Below, in pieces: positions 42,640-50,680 of a stretch of DNA of 64,000 nt. The DNA is taken from positions 744,001-808,000 of the forward strand of contig CBDDPL010000004.1 in assembly GCA_965232285.1 (NCBI GenBank). Reading direction: 5' to 3'. Positions within the stretch are counted from its first letter, which is position 1, and the number at the start of each line of letters is the position of its first letter. The notes under the pieces are model-generated. The model saw only the letters and a list, made by a program, of their open reading frames with translations. It was not told where the DNA came from and made no database searches. This stretch comes from Denitrobaculum sp965232285 (GTDB lineage: Bacteria > Pseudomonadota > Alphaproteobacteria > Kiloniellales > Kiloniellaceae). The position numbers were made by a program, and so were the translations under genes.

Positions 42640-43032
42640 ATGCGCAATAAATTCCTGCTTTTGGCTAGTGTCCTTGCCGCCGTTCTGGCTGTCCAGCCAG
42701 TGGCGGCCGGCGATGAAAACCTAGGCCAGAAAGTCTTCAAGAAGTGCAAGGCCTGCCATACGGTCGGCGAGGGGGCGAAAAACAAGATCGGACCTCAGTT
42801 GAACGACTTGTTCGGCCGGACTGCGGGTTCTCTTGAAGGCTACAAATACTCCAAGGCCCTGCTGGCGCGGGGTAACGACGGACTGGTCTGGGATGAGGAG
42901 TCCCTGACGGCTTTCCTCACCAAGCCCAGGAAATATCTGCCCGGCACCAAGATGTCCTTTGGCGGCGTGAGGAAACCCGCCGACATGGAAAACCTCTTGG
43001 CTTATCTGAAATCATTTTCCGGATCGAACTAG
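42640..43032 (+). CDS. Periplasmic class I cytochrome c
   Basis: A 130-residue exported c-type cytochrome. A Sec signal peptide (1-23) is followed by the heme motif CKACH (residues 36-40); the sixth ligand is Met105 in PGTKMSFGG. The fold is cytochrome c2/c550-like (GPQLNDLFGRTAGSLEGYKYS). It is a likely electron donor to the CuA subunit encoded 1 kb downstream. The ATG at 42640 with TTCAGGAGAAG upstream is preferred over a GTG one codon earlier. Confidence 0.93.
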   Translation: MRNKFLLLASVLAAVLAVQPVAAGDENLGQKVFKKCKACHTVGEGAKNKIGPQLNDLFGRTAGSLEGYKYSKALLARGNDGLVWDEESLTAFLTKPRKYLPGTKMSFGGVRKPADMENLLAYLKSFSGSN

Positions 43033-43052
43033 CGACACAAGGAGATCTTGTC

Positions 43053-43595
43053 ATGAGCCCAAAGCAGGATGCCGCCCGCGCCACGGTCAATGTTCTTGCG
43101 CCGCTGTGGTGCGGATTGATCCTGGGCGTGTCCTTTATCGCCACACCGGTCAAATTCACCGCACCGCTGATCGACTTCAAAGAGGCACTCGATCTCGGGC
43201 GTGTGACTTTCGGTCTCTTCGGCCCGATCGAGCTTGCTCTGTCTCTCCTGCTTTTGATCGCAGCGATGATCGCCGCTTATCCGAGATGGACGAGCCTGCT
43301 GCCTTTGCTCGCCGCCTTTTGCCTGATGCTGACCTTGAGCGAAAACCTCTGGCTGCGGCCGCTGCTCGACGAGCGTCTCTTGGCGATCCTGGCTGATCGT
43401 CCGCTGCCGGAGTCGGATCTTCACCTGATCTATGTGGCTTTTCAGGCGCTGAAGCTGCCGCTGCTTCTGGCCATGGCGCTCACGGCTCGGAAGCGGGCAG
43501 GGCACAAGGAACCCGGTCGGATCGGGGGCTCAACGCGGGTTAGAGTCCATCGTTCATTAACTGAAGGAGCTTGGCCAGGCCCTTCCGCTTGCTGA
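43053..43595 (+). CDS. Four-helix membrane protein (DUF4149/TMEM205-like)
   Basis: A 180-residue inner-membrane protein with four helices (VLAPLWCGLILGVSFIATPVKF, FGPIELALSLLLLIAAMIAAY, LLPLLAAFCLMLTLSE, VAFQALKLPLLLAMALTA). The first helix with its FIATPVKF end resembles DUF4149/TMEM205-type proteins. The C-terminal tail, Arg/Gly-rich, overlaps the 3' end of the convergent NsrR gene by 56 bases. It follows cytochrome c by 20 bases, so it belongs to the NsrR-controlled operon. Function unknown. Confidence 0.65.
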   Translation: MSPKQDAARATVNVLAPLWCGLILGVSFIATPVKFTAPLIDFKEALDLGRVTFGLFGPIELALSLLLLIAAMIAAYPRWTSLLPLLAAFCLMLTLSENLWLRPLLDERLLAILADRPLPESDLHLIYVAFQALKLPLLLAMALTARKRAGHKEPGRIGGSTRVRVHRSLTEGAWPGPSAC

Positions 43596-43980
43596 CGGCG
43601 TCCGCGAGGGTGTAGCGGTCGAGTGTGTCGAAGAAGGCATCCTTGGCTTCGTCCAGGATGGCTGCCAGGCCGCAGGCACCCTCGATCGCGCAGCGCCCGT
43701 CGCGCATGCACTCGACGAGGCCCAGCCCGGTTTCCGCGCGTCCGATGACTTCGCCGATTTTGATGTCTTCGGGCTTGCGCGCGAGCTTCAGACCGCCGCC
43801 TTTGCCTCTTGTTGCGGAGACGTATCCCTGCCGCACCAACCATTTCGAGGCCTTGGCGATATGGTGCACCGAGACGTTATAGCGCTCAGCAATCTCCCGT
43901 GAACTGGCCTGCTGGCCGTCGCGCACCGCCAGGAAGATAAGGATTCTGAGACAGTAGTCCGAAAAGGTTGTGATCTGCAT
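43540..43980 (-). CDS. nsrR: NsrR-type nitric-oxide-sensing Rrf2 repressor
   Basis: A 146-residue Rrf2-family regulator. The winged helix-turn-helix is ASSREIAERYNVSVHHIAKASKWLVRQGYVSATRGKGGGLKLAR; three Cys in CMRDGRCAIEGAC (about residues 92-104, C-x5-C-x5-C) bind an Fe-S cluster. The C-terminal LDRYTLADAV is close to the LDNYTLADLV of E. coli NsrR, so I call NsrR rather than IscR. NsrR is a repressor released when NO damages the cluster. Its divergent neighbour at 44064 and the 42429 operon both have the same operator. The ATG at 43980 is preferred over a GTG one codon earlier. Confidence 0.88.
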   Translation of the reverse strand: MQITTFSDYCLRILIFLAVRDGQQASSREIAERYNVSVHHIAKASKWLVRQGYVSATRGKGGGLKLARKPEDIKIGEVIGRAETGLGLVECMRDGRCAIEGACGLAAILDEAKDAFFDTLDRYTLADAVSKRKGLAKLLQLMNDGL

Positions 43981-44028
43981 CACGCATTCTTGACAGATTG
44001 CAATTGTCAGATCAATTGTGTCACCAAT

Positions 44029-44051
44029 AATAGGTATATAAAATACCTAAA
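44029..44051. promoter_or_regulatory. NsrR operator 2
   Basis: Twenty-one of 23 bases match operator 1 at 42384; the half site AATAGGTATAT is identical. It lies 12 bases upstream of the CuA subunit start and in the divergent gap of the nsrR gene, so it can also serve autoregulation. Confidence 0.75.
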
Positions 44052-44063
44052 AAGGAGAGAGAT

Positions 44064-44573
44064 ATGCAAACTGCCGTTCTGGCCATCACGCTGATGTTAA
44101 TGGCCCTGCTCGCCTTCGTGTTCTGGCGGGTGGTCCGTTCGACCAACAGCAACAGAGAGCTCCTGAACATCAACAACCGGCGCAGCCAGGTGATCTGGGC
44201 CCTGCTGGTCCTTGGCGCGGTGGTAACGATTGTGTCCCTGCGGGAATGGCCCCACGCGCTGGCCGCCGGCGACGCCGCCATCCAGGTCAATGCCACCGGC
44301 GGGCAGTGGTACTGGGAGATCGACCGCTATGAGCTGCCGCAGGGCCAACCGGTGGTCTTCAACCTTCACGCCGAGGATGTGAACCACGGCTTCGGCGTCG
44401 TCGACTCCGACGGCAATCTGCTGTTCCAGACCCAGGCCATGCCCGGCTATGTCAATCAGGTGGAATATGTCTTCGACAAGCCGGGTCAGTACCGCGTGCT
44501 TTGTATGGAGTTCTGCGGCGTCGGTCATCACGACATGATCGACGAGTTCACTGTCGTCGCGAACGAAGGATAA
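44064..44573 (+). CDS. CuA-binding subunit II of a heme-copper NO reductase
   Basis: A 169-residue membrane-anchored cupredoxin. Two N-terminal helices (about 3-22 and 43-62) anchor it; the periplasmic domain carries the CuA site: His108, Cys147, Glu149, Cys151, His155 and Met158 in CMEFCGVGHHDM. This is the binuclear copper centre of cytochrome oxidase subunit II, shorter here than in oxidases. It should take electrons from the cytochrome c. It is followed seven bases later by the catalytic subunit. An NsrR operator precedes it. Confidence 0.85.
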   Translation: MQTAVLAITLMLMALLAFVFWRVVRSTNSNRELLNINNRRSQVIWALLVLGAVVTIVSLREWPHALAAGDAAIQVNATGGQWYWEIDRYELPQGQPVVFNLHAEDVNHGFGVVDSDGNLLFQTQAMPGYVNQVEYVFDKPGQYRVLCMEFCGVGHHDMIDEFTVVANEG

Positions 44574-44580
44574 CCACATC

Positions 44581-46026
44581 ATGTCACAGGCAGACATCAG
44601 GCCCCACGCCGGCGCCGTCAAATTCACCATGCTCCTGGCCGGCCTGGTCTTCGTTCTGATGATGGCCCTCGGGCTGATCATGCGCGCGGCGCAGGGCGAA
44701 TTCATCGAGCTCGATCCGGCGCTCTTCTATCAGATCCTCACGGCGCACGGCGCCGGCATGGTCGGGGTCGCCGGCCTCTCGGGCGCGGCCATCATGTGGT
44801 ACTTCGTCGGACGTTACGTGCCGCTCAGCGCCGGCATGTACTGGTCCTTCCTTGGCCTCTTCCTGCTGGGCGTGGTCTTCATTCTGGTCGCGATTTTTCT
44901 CGGCGAGTTCGGGGGTACCTGGACCTTCCTCTTTCCCTTGCCCGCCGTTCCCGGGGGCGCCTGGGAACCCTGGGCCGCGGCACTTTTCATTTTGGGGTAC
45001 GTCGCGATCGGCGTCGGGTTCCTGCTCTACTACCTCGCCATCGGCTATCCCATCATCAAGCGCTATGGCGGGCTCGCCCGCGCGCTGGGCTGGGATGTCG
45101 CTTTCGGCAAGATCGACCCAGCGGATGGCGCACCGCCGACCATCATCGCCGCGGCGGCGGTGACGGTCTTTAACACCATCGGCACCGTCGTGGGCGCGGC
45201 CGTTCTGGTGGCCAGCCTGGTGCATCTGCTGGTGCCGGGCTTCGAGGTCGATGCCTTGCTGGCGAAGAACATGATCTACTTCTTCGGCCACGTCTTCATC
45301 AATGCCACCATCTATATGGCGGTGATCGCGGTCTATGAGATCGTGCCGGAATATACCGGCCGGCCCTGGAAGAGCTCGCGTGTTTTCGCCCTTGCCTGGA
45401 GCGCGATCCTGCTCTTCGTCATGGCGGTCTATCCGCATCACCTGCAGCAGGACGTGGTGATGCCCGGCTGGATGCTGGTCATGGGGCAGGTGGTCTCCTA
45501 CCTGAACGGCGTGCCCTTGCTGGCGGTGACGGCCTTCTCGCTTTGCGTTTACCTGCATGGCTCGAAGGCGAAATGGGATCTCGGCCTCTCACTACTGGTG
45601 CTGGGTGTCGCCGGCTGGTCGATCGGGGCCATCCCGGCCATCATCGACGGCATGCTGGTGGTGAATAAGGTCATGCACAACACCCAGTGGGTGCCTGGGC
45701 ATTTCCACATCTACCTGCTGCTGGGCGAGGTCGCCATGAGCTTTGGTTTCATGGCCTGGCTGGTGCGTGGCCGGGAGGCTTCGCAGGCCCGCATGACGGC
45801 GCTCGACAAGGCGACCTTCGGCACCTATCTGGTCGGCGGGGCGGGCTTTACCCTGGTGTTCCTGATTTCGGGCGCGCTGTCGATCCCGCGCCGCTGGGCG
45901 GTGCACCTGCCCGAGTGGATCCTGCAGGATCGGATCGGGACGGTCTTCGCGGCGCTGGTGGTGCTCTCGGCTCTGACACTGGTCGTCCGCTACGCCGTGG
46001 GCCTTAGTCGCGGAGCACGTTCGTGA
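44581..46026 (+). CDS. Heme-copper superfamily catalytic subunit, eNOR-like nitric oxide reductase
   Basis: A 481-residue membrane protein with about 12 helices. Heme and copper ligands are all present: His56 (TAHGAGM), His237 (FFGHVFIN), His286/His287 (YPHHLQQD), His374 and His376 (VPGHFH). In oxygen-reducing A-type enzymes the CuB His is followed four residues later by the cross-linked Tyr (HPEVY); here position 241 is Asn. Loss of that Tyr, together with a CuA subunit, an NsrR site and a nitrite-type channel, points to NO reduction of the eNOR/CuA-NOR kind and not oxygen reduction. Exact subfamily is inference. Confidence 0.75.
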   Translation: MSQADIRPHAGAVKFTMLLAGLVFVLMMALGLIMRAAQGEFIELDPALFYQILTAHGAGMVGVAGLSGAAIMWYFVGRYVPLSAGMYWSFLGLFLLGVVFILVAIFLGEFGGTWTFLFPLPAVPGGAWEPWAAALFILGYVAIGVGFLLYYLAIGYPIIKRYGGLARALGWDVAFGKIDPADGAPPTIIAAAAVTVFNTIGTVVGAAVLVASLVHLLVPGFEVDALLAKNMIYFFGHVFINATIYMAVIAVYEIVPEYTGRPWKSSRVFALAWSAILLFVMAVYPHHLQQDVVMPGWMLVMGQVVSYLNGVPLLAVTAFSLCVYLHGSKAKWDLGLSLLVLGVAGWSIGAIPAIIDGMLVVNKVMHNTQWVPGHFHIYLLLGEVAMSFGFMAWLVRGREASQARMTALDKATFGTYLVGGAGFTLVFLISGALSIPRRWAVHLPEWILQDRIGTVFAALVVLSALTLVVRYAVGLSRGARS

Positions 46027-46640
46027 AGCTTTTCAAAAGCTGGCTTCCCAGCCTTGCCGTCGTCCTTATGGGGGGCGGCGGGCTCTGGGCCGCCACCGAC
46101 GGCTTTCAGGCCCTGACCGAGGAAGCCGCGCGCCGGCTGGAGGTCGCCGAGACCCGGCCCGAGGTTCCGCCGCTGTTGCTCGAAGACATGAAGGGGCGGC
46201 TCCTGGTGCTGGGAGAGGGCGGTGCCGGCAAGCCGCAGATCACCCTGGTGGAGTTTATCTATACCTCCTGCCCGACAATCTGTCAGACGGCCGGGAGTGA
46301 CTATGCCCGGCTGAGCGAGCGTCTTCAGCAGGCTGGACTTCATGAGCGCGTCCGGCTGATCTCGGTCAGCTTCGACCCGGAGAACGACGGGCCGGATCAG
46401 TTGCGCGGTTATGCCGAGGCGCATGGCGCGGATGGCCGGCTCTGGAATGTCGCGCGCATCCGGCCCGAGGATCTCGCGGTCATGAAACGCAGCTTCGGTG
46501 TCCGGATCATCCCCGATGAATGGGGCGGATACGAGCATAACGCAGCCATGCATCTGGTCGATCCCGAGGGGCGTTTCTCGGCGGTTTTCGATATCGACGA
46601 CGTGGAAGGGGCTTTCCGGGCGCTGGAGGCGCGCCTGTGA
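46023..46640 (+). CDS. SCO1/SenC-family copper chaperone
   Basis: A 205-residue membrane-anchored thioredoxin-fold protein. The copper-binding motif is CPTIC (Cys83 and Cys87) with the distal His177 in AAMHLVDPEG. Known SCO proteins load the CuA centre of subunit II, which fits the operon. An N-terminal hydrophobic anchor (about 8-22) is present. The GTG start overlaps the stop of the catalytic subunit (GTGA), and its stop overlaps the next start. Confidence 0.92.
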   Translation: MKLFKSWLPSLAVVLMGGGGLWAATDGFQALTEEAARRLEVAETRPEVPPLLLEDMKGRLLVLGEGGAGKPQITLVEFIYTSCPTICQTAGSDYARLSERLQQAGLHERVRLISVSFDPENDGPDQLRGYAEAHGADGRLWNVARIRPEDLAVMKRSFGVRIIPDEWGGYEHNAAMHLVDPEGRFSAVFDIDDVEGAFRALEARL

Positions 46641-47224
46641 TGCGGCCGCTGCCGGCAGCGGTATCGCTGATCCTCTTCATCGGATGCCTGTTGCTCCGGC
46701 AGCGGCTGGAGGCCGACCCGGTCACCCACATGCTGGTGCTTTTGCCGGCACTGGCTCTGGCCGGCGGTTTGCTGCTGCTGGCGACGGATCTGCGGTCGCT
46801 GCGGCTTTCGGCGGCGACCGCCTCTGCCCTGGTCCTGGTTTCACTCTTTAGCGGTCTCTTCTGGATGCTGCCGCGCTATATCGATGCATCCTTGACCGAC
46901 CCGCTGGTCGAGCTGGCGAAGTTCGTCAGCCTACCGATGCTCGTTGGGGCTTTGCTGGCTCTGGCCTGGCGGCAGGTCCATCCTTTCCTGCGCGGCTTTC
47001 TGAAGGCCAATACCATTTCCATGCTCGGAGTCCTGGGGTTCCTCTACATCCACGCGCCGGTGCGAATCTGCAACTCCTATCTGGTGTCCGATCAGGAACG
47101 CCTGGGCTACGGCTTCCTCTTCGCGGCGGCCGGTGTTTCCCTCGCCTGGGCTCTGCCGCTGTTCTTCCCTCTGCCTGGATCGCCGGATCTTCCAAAGTCT
47201 CATATCAAAGAGGTGACGGCATGA
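46640..47224 (+). CDS. Six-helix membrane protein of the NO-reductase operon
   Basis: A 194-residue inner-membrane protein with about six helices (SLILFIGCLLL, MLVLLPALALAGGLLLLA, LVLVSLFSGLFWML, VSLPMLVGALLALAW, SMLGVLGFLYIHAPV, FLFAAAGVSLAWALPLFF). No family is recognised. Conserved-looking spots are WMLPRYIDASLTDPLVELAKF and YIHAPVRICNSYLVSDQERLGYG, both at membrane borders. It overlaps the SCO gene by one base and the FNT gene by four, so it is made together with them; a role in reductase assembly or heme delivery is a guess. Confidence 0.6.
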   Translation: MRPLPAAVSLILFIGCLLLRQRLEADPVTHMLVLLPALALAGGLLLLATDLRSLRLSAATASALVLVSLFSGLFWMLPRYIDASLTDPLVELAKFVSLPMLVGALLALAWRQVHPFLRGFLKANTISMLGVLGFLYIHAPVRICNSYLVSDQERLGYGFLFAAAGVSLAWALPLFFPLPGSPDLPKSHIKEVTA

Positions 47225-48009
47225 CGCTCGCAGAGACCGTCTCTTCCTTCGGCAAACTCGCCGTGACCAAGAGCCAGTTCCTGGCCAAAAACCCGCTGGG
47301 CTTCTGGGTGGCCGCCATGATGGCCGGCGCTTATGTCGGCATGGGCATCCTCTTGATCTTTTCGGTCGGCCAGGATGCCGATCCCGCGTCACGGAACTTG
47401 GTCATGGGCCTAAGTTTCGGCATCGCCCTGACCCTGGTGGTCTTCGCCGGCTCGGAGCTCTTTACCGGCCACACCATGTATATGACCATCGGCCGGCTGA
47501 CCGGTCGGGTCGGAACCAGGCACCTGCTCAGCGCCTGGGGTATGACCTGGGCGGGCAACCTGACCGGTTCGGCCCTTTTGGGCGCGCTCTTCGTATTAGG
47601 CGGTGGTGGCGTGGTGCTTCACGCCGGCGGTCAGGACCTGATCCACGCGGTGGCGGCCAAGAAGATGAATGCGCCCGGGCTCGAGCTCTTCGTCCGCGCC
47701 ATGCTGTGCAACTGGCTGGTCTGCTTGGCCATCTGGGGTGCGTCGCGCACGCAGAACGATGCCGCCAAATGCCTGATCATCTTCTGGTGCCTCTTCGCTT
47801 TCATCGCCGCCGGCTTCGAACACTCGGTCGCCAATATGACGCTCTTTTCCGTGGCGTTGCTGTCGGAGCACCCGGACAAGGTTTCGCTGGCCGGGGCCGC
47901 CTGGAACCTCTTCTGGGTGACTCTGGGGAATGCGACCTCGGGCGCCGTTCTGATGGGCTTCGGCTACTGGCTGGCGGCGGGACGGCCGGTTGCCGAGGCG
48001 CGCGACTGA
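47221..48009 (+). CDS. Formate/nitrite transporter-family channel (NirC-like)
   Basis: A 262-residue FNT pentameric channel with six helices. The signatures are FAGSELFTGHTMYM after helix 2, the CNWLVCLAIWGA segment (NirC-type, where FocA has CNTLV) and GFEHSVANMTLF with the central His. NirC moves nitrite and related anions. It is the last gene of the NO-reductase operon; its start overlaps the previous stop by four bases. Anion identity is inferred from similarity only. Confidence 0.85.
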   Translation: MTLAETVSSFGKLAVTKSQFLAKNPLGFWVAAMMAGAYVGMGILLIFSVGQDADPASRNLVMGLSFGIALTLVVFAGSELFTGHTMYMTIGRLTGRVGTRHLLSAWGMTWAGNLTGSALLGALFVLGGGGVVLHAGGQDLIHAVAAKKMNAPGLELFVRAMLCNWLVCLAIWGASRTQNDAAKCLIIFWCLFAFIAAGFEHSVANMTLFSVALLSEHPDKVSLAGAAWNLFWVTLGNATSGAVLMGFGYWLAAGRPVAEARD

Positions 48010-48034
48010 TATCCTGGGCGTCCATTGCATCGCT

Positions 48035-48907
48035 TCACCACTTAAGCCTCGGCAGGATAGCCATAGGCTGTTCGCCGGCCCGCTGCGCGACTGCCGCCAC
48101 CTTGTCGGGTTGCGGCACTCCCTCCGCACCGAGCCCCAGGGCCTCGGCATGGATGCCGCCGGCGATCCAGAGAGCATCGATGCCGGCCCGACGGGCGCCT
48201 TGCATGTCGGTCGACAGACTGTCGCCGATCATGACGGCGCGGCTGCGTGGAATGTCGGGGCTTTCGGCGAAGAGCTGGTCGAAGATAGCCGGATGGGGTT
48301 TGCCGAACCGCCGCACGCTTCCGCCCAGTTCCTCGTAGAGCGCGGCCAGGGCGCCGGCGCCGTAAATTGTTCTGCCACCACGGATCACCATCACGTCGGG
48401 ATTGGCGCAGATCATTGGCAGGCCGCGGTCCGCGGCGGCGGTCAGGAGGTCGCGATAGTCCTCGACCCGCTCGGTCTCGTCGTTGATCAGGCCGGTGCAG
48501 ATGATCAATTCGGCCTCGCCGATATCCGTTGCCCGGCCGCCGCAGGCGTCAAAGGTGGGGCGGCCACGGGCCGGACCGAGATGGAAGCAGGCGGGCCGGG
48601 CATTCGCGCCGGTGCCGCTGGTGCCGGCGGCCATGGCTTTTGCCGTCACATCGCCCGAGGTCAGCAGGCGGTCGTAGAGTTCGTCGGATATACCCAGCCT
48701 ATTGAGATGCGCGGCGACGGCCTCGCTCAGCCTGGCTGCATTGGAGAGCAGAACGATCCGGGCGCCGCACTGCCGCAGATGCCGCAGGCAGCCGATAGCG
48801 TCGGGAAAGGCCGCTTCGCCGTCATGCACCACGCCCCACAAGTCGATGATGAAGAGGTCACAGCCGTCGACTATTTCTGCAAGGCCAGTGAGGATCGGAA
48901 TGTTCAT
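48035..48907 (-). CDS. HAD-superfamily subfamily IIA phosphatase
   Basis: A 290-residue NagD-like phosphatase of the TIGR01459 type. The nucleophile segment is LFIIDLWGVVHDG near residue 20; motif II is LLSNAARL, and the C-terminal motif is VMIGDSLSTDMQGARRAGIDALWIAGG. The substrate is not known. It converges with the FNT gene, 25 bases apart, and stands alone. Upstream is a TetR gene on the same strand 147 bases away. Confidence 0.88.
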   Translation of the reverse strand: MNIPILTGLAEIVDGCDLFIIDLWGVVHDGEAAFPDAIGCLRHLRQCGARIVLLSNAARLSEAVAAHLNRLGISDELYDRLLTSGDVTAKAMAAGTSGTGANARPACFHLGPARGRPTFDACGGRATDIGEAELIICTGLINDETERVEDYRDLLTAAADRGLPMICANPDVMVIRGGRTIYGAGALAALYEELGGSVRRFGKPHPAIFDQLFAESPDIPRSRAVMIGDSLSTDMQGARRAGIDALWIAGGIHAEALGLGAEGVPQPDKVAAVAQRAGEQPMAILPRLKW

Positions 48908-49054
48908 GCTCTATCCATTGCCTGCGGTCGACTTCAGTCTCCGGCGGATTGTGGTGGCAGGTTTTTGGCGCGCTGATCGCGCTAACTTCACGCCGCCTTC
49001 GCAGTATGCTGTGGTACGGCCGGCCAGGCACAAACGAAAAATCGCAATCGAAAC

Positions 49055-49651
49055 TCAGGGCCTGTAATGCGCCAGAAACATATCGATGCAATCTTCGATG
49101 ATCTCCCCCTGAGACTGTTGAAATTGCGGTGCGTCCCCGAGCAAGAACTGCGGCCATACGAAGAACTGTTTGATCAGGCCTGTCAGTTGGAGGGCAGCGA
49201 AATGCGGATCGGACTTCCTGAGCGCGCCTGACTCCATTGCATCGCCGATGAACTGTGCCATGGGGTCGATCCGCACCTCTTCACGTGAAAAGATCCGCAG
49301 CGCGAGTTCCTTGTCCAGGAGGTACTCTGACGCGATCAGCCGATTGAGGCCGATATAGGTTTCGTCCGACACCTCCGCCACGATCGCTTCAATTTCCGCT
49401 ATAAGCTGTTCCCGGACTGGTCGCGCCGAATCAAACGTGATGTGCCGCACGGAAGCGTTGCGCGCCATGATGATGTCGACGATTTCGTCGAACAAGACCT
49501 CTTTGCTCTCAAAATGACGGTAGAGCGTGCGCTTGGAGACCTCGGCGCGAGCCGCAATTGCACTGATATGCGCCGCTCTAAATCCCTTCTCGCCGAACTC
49601 TGCAATCGCGGCTGCCAGAATGGCCTGATGCTTCTTGTCAGTGAGCCTCAC
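49055..49651 (-). CDS. TetR-family repressor
   Basis: A 198-residue TetR protein. The helix-turn-helix is AAHISAIAARAEVSKRTLYRHFESKEVLFDEIV; the C-terminal domain is of the TetR_C_33/AefR-like sort (LNRLIASEYLLDKELALRIFSR). It starts with GTG. It is divergent from the alpha/beta hydrolase gene, and two direct copies of GGGTTTAC(A/T)TTTTGA lie in the 105-base gap (49678 and 49718), 40 bases apart. It likely represses the hydrolase. Confidence 0.9.
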   Translation of the reverse strand: MRLTDKKHQAILAAAIAEFGEKGFRAAHISAIAARAEVSKRTLYRHFESKEVLFDEIVDIIMARNASVRHITFDSARPVREQLIAEIEAIVAEVSDETYIGLNRLIASEYLLDKELALRIFSREEVRIDPMAQFIGDAMESGALRKSDPHFAALQLTGLIKQFFVWPQFLLGDAPQFQQSQGEIIEDCIDMFLAHYRP

Positions 49652-49677
49652 AGTAGCCCCGTAAAAAAGTAGAACGG

Positions 49678-49732
49678 GGGTTTACATTTTGAGGGCGCAT
49701 GATAAATGTATACTCGTGGGTTTACTTTTTGA
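49678..49732. promoter_or_regulatory. Direct repeats GGGTTTAC(A/T)TTTTGA, candidate TetR sites
   Basis: Copies at 49678-49692 and 49718-49732, 40 bases apart. Each is preceded by a GTA half site, giving GTAGAA...GTTTAC and GTATAC...GTTTAC palindromes, in the gap between divergent TetR and hydrolase genes. Confidence 0.5.
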
Positions 49733-49756
49733 ATGAGTTTTTGAGAGGTCCTGGTC

Positions 49757-50680
49757 ATGTCCGTTGAATCTGTTGAATTCCCCAGCGTCGGCATCAAGCT
49801 TGTCGGCCATCTGCATAAGCCGGCTGACTTCGACGCCGATGCGGCCTATCCGGCTGTGATCATGACACCGCCCGCGCATCAAATCAAAGACCAGACGCCC
49901 GCCGTCTATGGGCCTATGTTCGCGGCGCGTGGTTATGTTTTCCTCGCTTTCGACTACAACAGCAAAGGCGAATCCGACAGCTATGCCGAAGGCTTTCGCA
50001 ACGATGAGCACAATTTTCGCAAGCAGGAAGATCTGCGCAACGCGATCTCCTATCTGCGGTCTTTACCCTTTGTCGATCACGAGAGGTTTTACGCCGTTGG
50101 CGCCTGTGGCGGCGGGAATGTGCTGAGCGGGGTCGTGATCACGGACCTGCGGATCAAGGCCTTTGCCTCGGTTAGCGCCATGATGGCCACTGATGCGATG
50201 TTGCATGGAGACCGGGACTCCTTCGTGGCAATGATCAAGGCCGCCAACGATGCCCGACAGCGCATGTTTGAGACAGGCAAGGCCGAAAACATCGATCTGT
50301 TCGGATATGACGATCCGGACTACAAGGAGAAAAACAAGGAGGCCTTTCAAACCCAGCTCGAAGGCTTCGACTACTACGGCACGGCCAGAGCCGGATCGGT
50401 GACCTATCCGAATTTCTCGAACCGGGTGCTTGCCAATATCAATGAAACGGTCGCCGTGAATCTTGGCGAGCAGTACGCCGACCGGATACTGCAGCCCTAT
50501 CTGGGGATCGTTGGAGAGAACTCGGATCTTACCCCGGCCACCGAAGCCTTCTATGACCGCGTGACCTCCGAAAAGGAAATGTTCCAGGTGCCCGGCGCAT
50601 CGCACGTCGATCTCTACGACAAACCGGAATTCATCGAGCCGGCGGTCGAAAAGATGGCGGCGTTTTTCGGTAAGTACTAA
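49757..50680 (+). CDS. Alpha/beta hydrolase with a Cys nucleophile
   Basis: A 307-residue alpha/beta-hydrolase of the DUF1100/dienelactone-hydrolase type. The nucleophile elbow is VGACGGG: Cys117 stands where Ser is usual, as in dienelactone hydrolase. The C-terminal His is in VPGASHVDLYD. There is no signal peptide. The substrate is unknown. It converges with the nitrile hydratase activator gene, with a four-base overlap at the stops. The TetR gene upstream is the probable regulator. Confidence 0.85.
   Translation: MSVESVEFPSVGIKLVGHLHKPADFDADAAYPAVIMTPPAHQIKDQTPAVYGPMFAARGYVFLAFDYNSKGESDSYAEGFRNDEHNFRKQEDLRNAISYLRSLPFVDHERFYAVGACGGGNVLSGVVITDLRIKAFASVSAMMATDAMLHGDRDSFVAMIKAANDARQRMFETGKAENIDLFGYDDPDYKEKNKEAFQTQLEGFDYYGTARAGSVTYPNFSNRVLANINETVAVNLGEQYADRILQPYLGIVGENSDLTPATEAFYDRVTSEKEMFQVPGASHVDLYDKPEFIEPAVEKMAAFFGKY

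Noticed and set aside
43991..44020. Possible FNR/NNR box (TTGTCAGATCAA) near nsrR
   Set aside because: The spacing between half sites is two bases and not the required four; the neighbouring 11-1-11 palindrome explains regulation better.
44581..46026. Cytochrome c oxidase subunit I (ordinary aerobic oxidase)
   Set aside because: The Tyr that cross-links to the CuB His is replaced (Asn241), and the operon has an NsrR control and lacks subunit III and heme-a genes.
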